64,000 bases of DNA from a virus, in the IMG/VR virus record IMGVR_UViG_3300032268_000973, positions 62,001 to 126,000 of that record. The stretch is one strand, 5' to 3'. Below are positions 54,944-63,709 of the stretch, one piece after another; positions within the stretch are counted from its first letter, which is position 1; every line of letters begins with the position of its first letter. Position numbers and translations under genes: made by a program. The notes under the pieces were generated by a model, which saw nothing but the letters and a program-made list of their open reading frames with translations, was not told the DNA's origin and ran no database searches.

Positions 54944-55881
54944 TTTAAAATTTCTAAAATTTTGTTAAAAACTTGTAACACGTTTGGATGACAAACAAAT
55001 TCTGATTTGTTTTCCAAACATCCAATCAACGGGGGTACTCCCCGAATAGAATCCCATTCCCTTACACCATATCTCATATCAGATGCACAAGCAATTTTAC
55101 AAGCACCATCAACATAATGATATTTGTAATCTTGTGATCCATTTCTATAAGGTGCTCTTAATTTGTGATTTATTGAACCACCGAGTTGAATGATGTTTGC
55201 GTCCGTTGTTCCTGCTAAATGTAGAAACCCTGAGTCCATTGTAACAACAGCCAAACTTTTTTGCATCAACCACCAAGTTTGAGAAATTGAGGTGAGGTTC
55301 ATTAAATTCAATCCATCTCGAATTGGGAAATCAAAAATTGGTTTTTGAACTTTGTGAAATCCATCTTCTTGAGAATTTTTACCGACCGAAATAACCGAAA
55401 TACCTGAATCGTTCAACATAGTTGTAAGTAATACCCACTTTTCTGCTGACCAAGTTCTTGATGGCCAAGATTGAACGGGATGTATTACCACAAACTTTTC
55501 AGGTAAATTAGGAATTGGTTTCCATTCATCAGGAAAATAATCCATTTGACATTCCTCGGGTAAAAGTTGAAATCCAAGGCCTGCGGCATGAAATTGCCTG
55601 ATATCCATCACGTTATGCCTCAAACCAAGACCATACCTATTTTCCAAGTTGGGTGCAAAACTTACTAGTAATTCATAGTTGTCTTGTAATTCCTCCCTAT
55701 TAGAATTATCTGTATTGTAAATTCGATTTACATACTTGTTGTTTTTGAATAAATGAGGGAAATCAGTTAGGACTGAGATTCTTTTTCCGTATACGTAAAA
55801 AAGTTTTCGTAAAGATGGAGTAGAACAAATTGTGTCTCCGAGTCCTTTACATAAGTGTAAATCTAATAATGGTTCTTTCAT
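54940..55881 (-). CDS. GT9 heptosyltransferase-like protein
   Basis: 313 residues. LCKGLGDTICSTPSLRKL is the GT9 N-terminal loop, VVIHPVQSWPSRTWSAEKW is the GT9 Trp-rich motif, and VVTMDSGFLHLAGTTDANII is the donor-binding Asp/His region near the C-terminal end. GT9 enzymes move ADP-heptose or other sugars. It resembles the terminal domain of the giant protein that follows it (ATGA overlap), consistent with shared donor chemistry. No heptose biosynthesis gene is visible here, so the donor may come from the host. Confidence 0.83.
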   Translation of the reverse strand: MKEPLLDLHLCKGLGDTICSTPSLRKLFYVYGKRISVLTDFPHLFKNNKYVNRIYNTDNSNREELQDNYELLVSFAPNLENRYGLGLRHNVMDIRQFHAAGLGFQLLPEECQMDYFPDEWKPIPNLPEKFVVIHPVQSWPSRTWSAEKWVLLTTMLNDSGISVISVGKNSQEDGFHKVQKPIFDFPIRDGLNLMNLTSISQTWWLMQKSLAVVTMDSGFLHLAGTTDANIIQLGGSINHKLRAPYRNGSQDYKYHYVDGACKIACASDMRYGVREWDSIRGVPPLIGCLENKSEFVCHPNVLQVFNKILEILK

Positions 55882-55934
55882 ATTAAAAAAATATATGAAA
55901 GACTGAGGTCAAAATCTATAAACTAATGGTGTGT

Positions 55935-56102
55935 TTATCTAGTTTTTTTCTCAGAATTGTATAATTTGAGAAGTTTGAGAGAATCTTTATAACGTTTTTC
56001 CAATCTGTCAAGTTCTTCTACAGTTACACAAGTGTCACATGCGGCCTCATATTGGTCCTGAGCTTCCTTGATAATATTTTGTATTGTCTTCAAGAGTTTC
56101 AT
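55935..56102 (-). CDS. 55-residue helical protein, first gene of minus-strand unit
   Basis: ATG at 56102, stop TAA at 55937-55935; 55 residues. Sequence MKLLKTIQNIIKEAQDQYE then CDTC and a Leu/Lys-rich amphipathic helix. The Cys-x2-Cys and two-helix composition suggest a small coiled-coil protein. It begins six bases after a candidate promoter core and lies 53 bases upstream of the GT9 gene in the same direction. No family recognised; existence is supported by frame and position only. Confidence 0.5.
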   Translation of the reverse strand: MKLLKTIQNIIKEAQDQYEAACDTCVTVEELDRLEKRYKDSLKLLKLYNSEKKTR

Positions 56103-56108
56103 ACATCA

Positions 56109-56117
56109 ATAAATATT
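56109..56117 (-). promoter_or_regulatory. Candidate phage promoter motif AATATTTAT (minus strand)
   Basis: Read on the minus strand, AATATTTAT ends six bases before the ATG at 56102, much like the copy at 4023 that ends five bases before its ATG. It forms the minus half of a divergent pair with 56188. Confidence 0.35.
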
Positions 56118-56187
56118 ATCCAAGGTCTACTTTATTTGTTTTTTTAGAAAACTATATTTTGGGATGAGTAAAAACCTTTAGACTGGT

Positions 56188-56195
56188 TATTTATA
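56188..56195 (+). promoter_or_regulatory. Candidate phage promoter motif TATTTATA
   Basis: TATTTATA lies 18 bases before the ATG at 56214. With the minus-strand copy 71 bases away it would drive divergent transcription of fibre and glycan genes. Confidence 0.35.
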
Positions 56196-56213
56196 TTATA
56201 CAAAAAAATTTTT

Positions 56214-59200
56214 ATGGCGTGTACGTGTTTCTATTATGATGTTATTATCGACCAAATAGATTTGGATGACGCAACGGGTAATACCGATCCAGGTAAGTTT
56301 GATGGTACCGTATATGTTGACTATATTGATTGTAGTGGTAACTCACAACAAGATTTATACACACTTTCAGGTACATTCTTAAATGACCTTTGTATAGACA
56401 CAACTGGTTCTCCAGCACCTAACATTTATTATTATAAAAATAATACCCAAATTGTTGGACCATCTTCGTCAGTAAGTCAAACTTTAATTGAATGTTGTGG
56501 TGGAGGTGTAACCCCAACTCCAAATCCAACTCCGTCACAAACACCTACAAATCAAACTCCAACTAATACCGAAACACCAACTCCAACACCAACTCCAACT
56601 GAAACATCAACCCCCACCGAAACACCAACACAAACGGTAACTCCATCAACTACACCTCCACCAGATGGTTGTGTTTGTTATCAATATACAAATGATGGAG
56701 ATCCTGGTGGAATAAATTCAATAACTTATTTAGATTGTAATCACGTTTCACAATCTATAAACAATGTTCCATTTCCTGGTGGGACTGGATATTTCTGTGC
56801 AATTTTAGGGAGTGTTACTGCTTCATCAGGACTTACAATTATCCAAGTTGATGAAAGCTTTTGTGGTGGATGTATTGAAGGACTAACTCCGACTCCTACA
56901 CCAACAAATACTTCAACCCCTACTGAAACACCAACACAGACCTCAACTCAAACTGAAACTCCAACCGCTACGGTTGGATTGACTCCTACTGCCACTGAAA
57001 CTTCAACTCCGACTCCAACAGAGACACCTACAAATACTCCGAGCGAAACACCTACCAGTACACCGACTGAGACACCAACTCAGACGGCGACTAATACTGC
57101 AACGACAACTCCAACACAAACACCTACTCAAACTCCAACACAAACACCAACTAACACATCTACACCTACAGAAACACCTACTCAAACTCCAACTCAAACA
57201 CCAAGTCAAACTTCAACCCAAACACCGACTAATACGTCTACACCGACAGGGACACCAACTCAAACTTCAACCCAAACCCCAACTCAAACATCGACTCAAA
57301 CTCCAACAAATACTTCAACCCCAACTCAAACATCGACTCAAACTCCAACAAATACTTCAACGTCGACTCAAACTCCAACACCAACACAAACTCCAGGTTA
57401 TACTGTCCAATTCCAAGATTGTACAAACAGTTTAAATATATTCAGATTTTTTGACATCCCGATGACACTAACTCCAGGGTTGGTGTATTATATAAGTGGA
57501 GGAGTTGAATTTGAAGGATGTGCAACGGTTGTTGCTACAACTGGTGCAGGCGCTTTATATGATGGAGGTGGATACAGTTTTACTCAGACCGCGTCTGGAT
57601 GCGCTGACGCAGTTTGTCCTACAGAATCTAATGTTGCTGCTTTATTATATAAATGTTCTAATGGATCGGTATTTTATGCTAACGTAAAAGAAGATACTGC
57701 ATTCTTTGGAGCAACTTATCTATATAACGGAGAATGTTACAGTTTTGTTGAATTCTCAGGTCCAGGTGGACCTGATTTGAATGATCCTGATTTTGATGAT
57801 TGTTCATTTTGTGTTCCGACTCCAACACCTACTAACACACCACAACCTACTCCAACTCAAACACCAACCGTATCACCTTCACCTTCCGCATGTGCATTTA
57901 CTGATTTTTGTTTCTATACAACTTTACCTTCTTTTTCAGGGTATAATGGAAATTATGAAGTAGCAGGAACTTACAACTCAAGGTTATATTATTCTGGAGA
58001 TGGTTTGACCTCTGCTGTTATTTACCACACTGGTAATTATTGGTGTTTGAGTACATCATTGGGAGGTTCTTGTTTGTTGAGAGGGTCTTACCCTTGTAAA
58101 TCTCAGTGTCCTGATATTTCAGCCAATGATTTCAGTGGAGGGGTTTGTCCGACACCAACTCCAACCGCAATAGATTGTTCGACGTTCGACTTCGACGCAT
58201 ATTTCGATTGTGCTTACGTTCCTCCTGTAACTCCAACTCCAAGTATAGCTTGTGATGACGTAAACTTCACAATATCATCGTTTGGAGTAACTCCAACCCC
58301 TTCACCAACTGGTAACTTTTGTAGTGGAGTTGGTATTAGTTTCAGTTTGAGCGGATATAACCCTTCAACTCCAACGGTGACTTTAACTCCATCAGTGACT
58401 CTCACTAAAACCGTTTCAATCGAAGGAGTAGTGACCTATGGAATTATGGATCAAACTTTCAGTTGTGTTTCAGTAAAAGTCCTCACGGATTGTGGATCAG
58501 GAGAAGAATTCTATACTGCAGATTCTCTGTCTTTCAATGGAACCCCTGTGGTTATTGGAATGACAATGTTTGTTCAAGTTAATGGTGTAGATCGATGTGT
58601 AGTTTACACTCGAGACGATAAGAATTTATCTTCAAATAGTAATTTGGGGGCTATCACTCAGATATATGCTTCTTGTGAATATTGTAGCACTATCCCAACT
58701 CCAACACCAACTACGACATCAACACCAACCAATACTCCAACATCAACTGCAGGAATTACTCCAAGTGTAACCGCAACACAAACTGCGACACCATCTCAGA
58801 CTGCAACCGTTGGAACAACACCTCCACCAACTCCTACACAAACAAGTTCGCCAACGGCTACAAATACTCCAACACCATCTATTACAATGTCGCCATCAGC
58901 AACACCAAACTTCTTGTATGTGTATCAATCTTGTAACAGAATTGGTGGGGGTGCAGGAAGCTTTACTCAAGTAATTCAAACACAACCAGTTGGTTTTACT
59001 ATTGCGGTCAATGAAGTGTTCAAAGATACTAACGGAAATTGTTGGTATTATGTTGGGCAATTTAATACATCTTACATTGCTCCTCCAAAAGTTACTCCAA
59101 TCAACTTTGGAGGGAATTATTTTACAGGTGTTCCGAGTCAGACCTACACTGATTGTGTCACTTGTGCAACAGCTAACATCGGAACATTTGGAAATAGCGG

Positions 59201-59417
59201 AGTTAGTAATGTGAGTGTTGCCGACGCTTGTTCCGACGCAATAATTAACCCTAAGACATTATATTCTAACTGTACAGAGATAAATGTGGGATGTATATTA
59301 TATGACAACTCTAATTTGACAACAGTGGTTAGTGAAATATATGTATTCCACCAAGGTGCAAACTGGGATCTTAATGGATCAGGTGTTGTAACTGGATTAT
59401 CATCAACACAATGTTAA
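56214..59417 (+). CDS. Modular Thr-Pro-linked fibre protein
   Basis: 1067 residues. The N-terminal ACTCFYYDVIID domain (about 1-98) resembles the start of the gene at 63710. Small Cys-bearing beta modules follow, separated by (Thr-Pro-x)n linkers: CVCYQYTNDGDPGG near 152, then modules around 395-540, 565-665, 690-750, 760-825 and 900-1067. Several modules share a pattern: an early Cys, a Gly-x-x-F/Y-x-V strand, and a later C(W/Y)xxV near aromatic residues (for example NGNCWYYVG, NGECYSFVE). No signal peptide or membrane segment. Likely a long flexible virion fibre whose linkers hold rigid modules apart. Thr-rich linkers are typical O-glycosylation sites. Confidence 0.78.
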   Translation: MACTCFYYDVIIDQIDLDDATGNTDPGKFDGTVYVDYIDCSGNSQQDLYTLSGTFLNDLCIDTTGSPAPNIYYYKNNTQIVGPSSSVSQTLIECCGGGVTPTPNPTPSQTPTNQTPTNTETPTPTPTPTETSTPTETPTQTVTPSTTPPPDGCVCYQYTNDGDPGGINSITYLDCNHVSQSINNVPFPGGTGYFCAILGSVTASSGLTIIQVDESFCGGCIEGLTPTPTPTNTSTPTETPTQTSTQTETPTATVGLTPTATETSTPTPTETPTNTPSETPTSTPTETPTQTATNTATTTPTQTPTQTPTQTPTNTSTPTETPTQTPTQTPSQTSTQTPTNTSTPTGTPTQTSTQTPTQTSTQTPTNTSTPTQTSTQTPTNTSTSTQTPTPTQTPGYTVQFQDCTNSLNIFRFFDIPMTLTPGLVYYISGGVEFEGCATVVATTGAGALYDGGGYSFTQTASGCADAVCPTESNVAALLYKCSNGSVFYANVKEDTAFFGATYLYNGECYSFVEFSGPGGPDLNDPDFDDCSFCVPTPTPTNTPQPTPTQTPTVSPSPSACAFTDFCFYTTLPSFSGYNGNYEVAGTYNSRLYYSGDGLTSAVIYHTGNYWCLSTSLGGSCLLRGSYPCKSQCPDISANDFSGGVCPTPTPTAIDCSTFDFDAYFDCAYVPPVTPTPSIACDDVNFTISSFGVTPTPSPTGNFCSGVGISFSLSGYNPSTPTVTLTPSVTLTKTVSIEGVVTYGIMDQTFSCVSVKVLTDCGSGEEFYTADSLSFNGTPVVIGMTMFVQVNGVDRCVVYTRDDKNLSSNSNLGAITQIYASCEYCSTIPTPTPTTTSTPTNTPTSTAGITPSVTATQTATPSQTATVGTTPPPTPTQTSSPTATNTPTPSITMSPSATPNFLYVYQSCNRIGGGAGSFTQVIQTQPVGFTIAVNEVFKDTNGNCWYYVGQFNTSYIAPPKVTPINFGGNYFTGVPSQTYTDCVTCATANIGTFGNSGVSNVSVADACSDAIINPKTLYSNCTEINVGCILYDNSNLTTVVSEIYVFHQGANWDLNGSGVVTGLSSTQC
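56500..57393 (+). repeat. Thr-Pro linker repeats (low complexity)
   Basis: Runs of TPT, TET, TQT and TNTS codons occur at about 56509-56664 and 56887-57393. Codons are mainly ACN and CCN with alternating synonymous choice; CAAACTCCAAC and ACCAACTCAAAC recur. Shorter blocks of the same type lie at about 57822-57888, 58695-58908, 60789-61037 and 63211-63372. Confidence 0.85.
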
Positions 59418-59429
59418 ACAAAATTTGAA

Positions 59430-62400
59430 ATGGAAGTTCAATGTACGATAAATAATATAACAGGACAGACCCCCTACGACATATATGTTTGTCAAACGGA
59501 TGGTAGTGGTTGTTTTTATATTTCAACTATAAATAACTCATCTTTCCCTTATGTGTTTAACATACCAGCACCATACAACACTTCACCAAATTATATGATC
59601 AAGGCAATTGACGCCAATAACTGTATTATATCAGGAAGTAGCGCTGTTCAATTCTTTCCAACTCCTACACCAACCCCTTGGGACTTCTGTTACGAACTTG
59701 ATGGAGGATTCAACAATCAAGCGGAGGCTGCGGTTGAAGATTCGAGTGGAAGAATTATTTTTGGTGGTATTTTTACAACTTATAGTGGGCAATCATTCAA
59801 TCGAATTGTTCGTGTCAATAGTAATGGCAGTATTGATAACACGTTCACTATTGGAACTGGATTCGATAATGACGTTTATGCAGTTGAATTACAACCTGAT
59901 GGAAAAATTCTTGTTGGAGGTATATTCTCATCTTATAGTGGAGTTTCTGCGAATAAAATCATACGACTTAATTCTGACGGAACTGTGGATAATACATTTT
60001 CTAGTGGTTCTGGTTTTAATTTTTCAGTATGGTCTTTTGCAGTACAACCTGACGGGAAAATAGTTGTGGGTGGAGGATTTACTACTTACAGTGGGCAATC
60101 GGCTAATTCGATTATCAGATTAAACAGTGATGGCTCGATTGATAACTCATTTAGTATTGGTTCAGGATTGAATAACATTGCATACGATATTATTGAACAA
60201 ACGGACGGTAAAAAGTTAGTTCTTGGTTCATTTACGTCTTACAGTGGACAAACACATAATAGAATTCTTAGATTGAATAACGACGGGACCGTTGACAATA
60301 CCCTGAACGTTGGGACTGGATTCAATAGTGAGGTGTATTCATGTGTATTGGAAGATGATGGAAAAATGGTAATTGTAGGACTTTTCGACCAATTTAGTGG
60401 ACAAACTTACCGTCAAATTGTAAAATTGAATGCTGATGGATCGATTGATAATACATTTAATGTTGGAACTGGATTCCAAAGGTCTGTTGGATTATGTTTT
60501 GCTTTGAGTGTCTTCAAGTATGACACAAAATATTTTATTACAGGTGATTTTGATTTTTATAATGGAAATAGTGCAAATGGACTGATACAGCTCAATAGTG
60601 ATGGAAGTAAGGATACCTCATTCAATTACGGAACAGGATTATTATTTAGTGGTACTTCTTTCAATACAGGATTACTTCTCTCAAGCGGAGTTCACATAGT
60701 CTATGGCCAATTTACTCAATATAATGGATATGAAGTGAATGATGTGGCTTATTTGAATCCATTTGGTACTTTATTGAATTGTCCTCAATTGACACCAACA
60801 CCTACTGCAACGCCAACATTGACCCCAACAAATACACCAACAACTACAAGAACCCCAACAAATACACCAACAACCACTTCAACTCCAACAAATACACCAA
60901 CAACCACTTCAACTCCAACAACTACACCAACAACTACAACAACTCCAACTAATACTTCAACAATTAATATTACACCTACTGCGACGCCAACAAATACAAC
61001 AACAACTACAACAACTCCAACGCCATCCCCTACGTATGGTGGACTCACACCATTTGTTTCAGTTTGGAATACTTCGAATACTAGTGTAGGGTCGAGTGCT
61101 TCAAATCAGATTGCATTACCGCTTCAATCAAGCGGAGCTTATAATTTTGTTGTAAATTGGGGTGATAGTAACACCAACACAATCACGTCTTGGAACCAAC
61201 CTGAAGTGACTCATACTTACGCAAGTCCTGGCCAATATACAATTACAATTAGTGGAACTTGCGAAGACTTCGGATTTGGAGGAGGAGGTGATAGGAATAA
61301 ACTTCTGACTATTATATCTTTCGGGAATGTGGTTTTAGGTGATATTACAACACAATTCTCCAACTGTTTTAATTTAACTTTGACTGGAGTCACTGATACT
61401 CCTGATTTATCATCTATGACTACATTAGCGCAAATGTTCTATGGATGTAGTGGGTTGACTACAATTAACAATATAAATTTGTGGGATGTAAGTAACATAA
61501 CTAACATGCTGAGCATGTTTCAAGGGGCAACTAATTTTAACGATGATATAAGTTCTTGGGATGTTTCAAACGTGACTAATACGTCTTACATGTTCTCAGC
61601 GGCACAAGATTTCAATCAGGATATTGGTAGTTGGGATGTTTCTAATGTTACAAATATGGGTGGTATGTTCCAATTTGCAAGTAGTTTCAATCAAGATTTG
61701 AACACTTGGAACGTATCAAGTGCTACAACTTTTTCCTATATGTTCCAAGGAGCAACAGCATTTGATAGCAACATTAGTTCTTGGAATGTTTCGAACGCCA
61801 CAACTATGGTTCAAATGTTCGATCAAGCAACTTCATTCAACCAAAGTATAAGTGGATGGAATGTATCTAACGTCACAACCATGATTGGTATGTTTGGTTC
61901 TGCATCATCATTCAACCAAAATATTGATTCTTGGAATGTTTCTAACGTTACGAACATGGCGTCTATGTTCACTAATGCGGATAGTTTCAATCAGAGTTTG
62001 AATAGTTGGAATGTTTCTAATGTTACGAACATGGCGGGAATGTTTAGTTTGGCTAATGTATTCAATGGAGACATAACATCTTGGAATGTTTCAGGGGTGA
62101 CCAATATGGGCCAAATGTTTCTATCTGCAGTTAGTTTTAACCGAAATATTGGTAGTTGGAACGTTTCAAATGTAACAAATATGGGTCAAATGTTTGCTTC
62201 AGCGTCAATCTTCAATCAGGATATTAGTTCTTGGGATGTTTCGAGTGTAACAGATATGGGATCGATGTTTAATAGCGCTTTAGCATTTAACCAAAATATT
62301 GATACATGGGATGTTTCGAGTGTAACAGATATGTTCTTCATGTTTTCTAATGCAAATAGTTTTAATCAAAATCTTAATAGTTGGAACGTTTCAAATGTAA

Positions 62401-62987
62401 CTACAATGGAGTTAATGTTCTATGGTGCGGACAATTTTAATGGAAATGTCAGTAATTGGAATGTATCAGGAGTAACAAGCATGGCAGGAATGTTTTGGGA
62501 CGCGACTACATTTAATCAAAATATTGGTGGTTGGGATGTTTCAAATGTCACCGATATGAGTAGAATGTTCCGAAGTGCGGCGGCATTCAATCAAAACATC
62601 AGTGGATGGGATGTATCTAGTGTCACTAACATGCTAGAAATGTTCTATTTAGCCGCAAACTTCAATCAAAACATTGGTGGATGGGATGTTTCGAGTGTAA
62701 CAGATATGGAGGGAATGTTCAATAGTGCAAGTATTTTCGATCAAAATATCGGAAGCTGGGATATTTCTAATGTGACTAATTTTGTAGATTTCATGAACAA
62801 TAAAACATTTACGAATTATAGTTCAACTAACCTTAATGCTATTTATAATGGATGGAGTTTGTTGACCCTACAACCTAATATAGTGATTGATTTCAATACA
62901 ATAAAATACACTGCGGCTGGACAATCAGGAAGAAACATTTTGACAGGAGCCCCAAACAATTGGTCAATTACTGACGGAGGTATATAA
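59430..62987 (+). CDS. Fibre protein with delta-60 propeller-like and BspA/DUF285 repeats
   Basis: 1185 residues. About 1-80: shared fibre N-terminal domain (TPYDIYVCQTD, then IKAIDANNC). About 90-450: delta-60 repeats (DUF5122 type), with PDGKILVGGxFxxYSG and (I/V)xRLNSDGxxDNTF in about six copies. About 454-536: Thr-Pro linker. About 540-655: PKD-like VVNWGDSNTNTITSW and VTHTYASPGQYTITISG. About 684-1115: 17 copies of a 25-residue WDVSNVTNMxxMFxxAxxFNQNIGS unit (DUF285/BspA type). The end (AGQSGRNILTGAPNNWSI) is the usual cap of such proteins. These domains are common in Bacteroidota surface proteins. Probably a receptor-binding fibre. Confidence 0.88.
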   Translation: MEVQCTINNITGQTPYDIYVCQTDGSGCFYISTINNSSFPYVFNIPAPYNTSPNYMIKAIDANNCIISGSSAVQFFPTPTPTPWDFCYELDGGFNNQAEAAVEDSSGRIIFGGIFTTYSGQSFNRIVRVNSNGSIDNTFTIGTGFDNDVYAVELQPDGKILVGGIFSSYSGVSANKIIRLNSDGTVDNTFSSGSGFNFSVWSFAVQPDGKIVVGGGFTTYSGQSANSIIRLNSDGSIDNSFSIGSGLNNIAYDIIEQTDGKKLVLGSFTSYSGQTHNRILRLNNDGTVDNTLNVGTGFNSEVYSCVLEDDGKMVIVGLFDQFSGQTYRQIVKLNADGSIDNTFNVGTGFQRSVGLCFALSVFKYDTKYFITGDFDFYNGNSANGLIQLNSDGSKDTSFNYGTGLLFSGTSFNTGLLLSSGVHIVYGQFTQYNGYEVNDVAYLNPFGTLLNCPQLTPTPTATPTLTPTNTPTTTRTPTNTPTTTSTPTNTPTTTSTPTTTPTTTTTPTNTSTINITPTATPTNTTTTTTTPTPSPTYGGLTPFVSVWNTSNTSVGSSASNQIALPLQSSGAYNFVVNWGDSNTNTITSWNQPEVTHTYASPGQYTITISGTCEDFGFGGGGDRNKLLTIISFGNVVLGDITTQFSNCFNLTLTGVTDTPDLSSMTTLAQMFYGCSGLTTINNINLWDVSNITNMLSMFQGATNFNDDISSWDVSNVTNTSYMFSAAQDFNQDIGSWDVSNVTNMGGMFQFASSFNQDLNTWNVSSATTFSYMFQGATAFDSNISSWNVSNATTMVQMFDQATSFNQSISGWNVSNVTTMIGMFGSASSFNQNIDSWNVSNVTNMASMFTNADSFNQSLNSWNVSNVTNMAGMFSLANVFNGDITSWNVSGVTNMGQMFLSAVSFNRNIGSWNVSNVTNMGQMFASASIFNQDISSWDVSSVTDMGSMFNSALAFNQNIDTWDVSSVTDMFFMFSNANSFNQNLNSWNVSNVTTMELMFYGADNFNGNVSNWNVSGVTSMAGMFWDATTFNQNIGGWDVSNVTDMSRMFRSAAAFNQNISGWDVSSVTNMLEMFYLAANFNQNIGGWDVSSVTDMEGMFNSASIFDQNIGSWDISNVTNFVDFMNNKTFTNYSSTNLNAIYNGWSLLTLQPNIVIDFNTIKYTAAGQSGRNILTGAPNNWSITDGGI
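61480..62790 (+). repeat. BspA/DUF285 75-base repeats
   Basis: Seventeen full units of 75 bases (25 residues), plus a final partial unit, each starting at a TGG codon followed by GATGTTTC or AATGTTTC. Several units are nearly identical in DNA (TGGAATGTTTCTAACGTTACGAACATGG), pointing to recent duplication. Confidence 0.88.
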
Positions 62988-62998
62988 ATAAAAAAATT

Positions 62999-63646
62999 AT
63001 GAGTCGACAAGTAACAATAACTTCAGTAACCGCAAACACCCCAGTTGATGTATATTACTGTAATGCATTTAGTGCGAGTTGTGTGTCTGTTGGAACGGTT
63101 TCAACTTTTCCTTTCACCTTTACGGTTCCCTCACCTAATGATGAGACAAACATCGTTATCAAAATTGAGGACAACAATGGTTGTATTGATGGAGAAGTAA
63201 TTTATATAACACCGACACCAACATCTACAGTTACTCCGACAGTAACTAAGACTCCCACAAACACCCCTACAATAACTAAGACTCCTACAAATACTCCAAC
63301 ACTTTCACCTACAAATACTCTAAGTCCAACTACAACCCCAACGTTCACTCCTACACCATCTACTACACCAAACTTTGGATTACATTTGGTTGGTCAAAAC
63401 ACATTTCCTACTTCTGCAAATACTTGTAGTGATACTTTTACATCGGTAAATTATTATACGTATATAAGTCAGGCAAATACTGTTCCTGTAGTCGGCGCAG
63501 TGATTTATCAGACAGCTTTCGGAGGATCTTTATATAATCCATACAATGGTAATAATAGATTCACCAAGTTTACTTTCGGAGGTAATAATTACGCGGTTCA
63601 GGTGGATACTAGTGGGATGATAACAAGTTTTGTTGCGTGTCCATAA
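62999..63646 (+). CDS. Short Thr-Pro-linked fibre protein
   Basis: 215 residues. The N-terminal ~73 residues (VTITSVTANTPVDVYYC, then IKIEDNNGC) are the shared fibre domain. A Thr-Pro linker (about 73-125) leads to a 90-residue C-terminal domain starting FGLHLVGQNTFPT, with one early Cys and a terminal Cys-Pro. It is the minimal version of its large neighbours: anchor, linker, one head. The C-terminal head is not recognised. It follows the previous stop by 11 bases. Confidence 0.75.
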   Translation: MSRQVTITSVTANTPVDVYYCNAFSASCVSVGTVSTFPFTFTVPSPNDETNIVIKIEDNNGCIDGEVIYITPTPTSTVTPTVTKTPTNTPTITKTPTNTPTLSPTNTLSPTTTPTFTPTPSTTPNFGLHLVGQNTFPTSANTCSDTFTSVNYYTYISQANTVPVVGAVIYQTAFGGSLYNPYNGNNRFTKFTFGGNNYAVQVDTSGMITSFVACP

Positions 63647-63678
63647 ACTTCACAAATGTATACAAAATATTGTGAGTT

Positions 63679-63692
63679 CTTATAATTATAAG
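63679..63692. promoter_or_regulatory. 14-base palindrome upstream of the last gene
   Basis: CTTATAATTATAAG is a perfect palindrome, 17 bases before the ATG at 63710. It could be an operator or a promoter box; TTCTTATAAT also occurs before the gene at 38541. Confidence 0.35.
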
Positions 63693-63709
63693 ATATAATA
63701 AATTATTAG

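Noticed and set aside
57003-57426. Minus-strand Trp/Cys-rich frames
   Set aside because: Antisense of Thr-Pro linkers of the fibre gene.
62980-62992. T4-type late promoter TATAAATA before 62999
   Set aside because: TATAAATA overlaps the stop codon of the preceding gene and occurs once in this orientation; chance is likely in AT-rich DNA.
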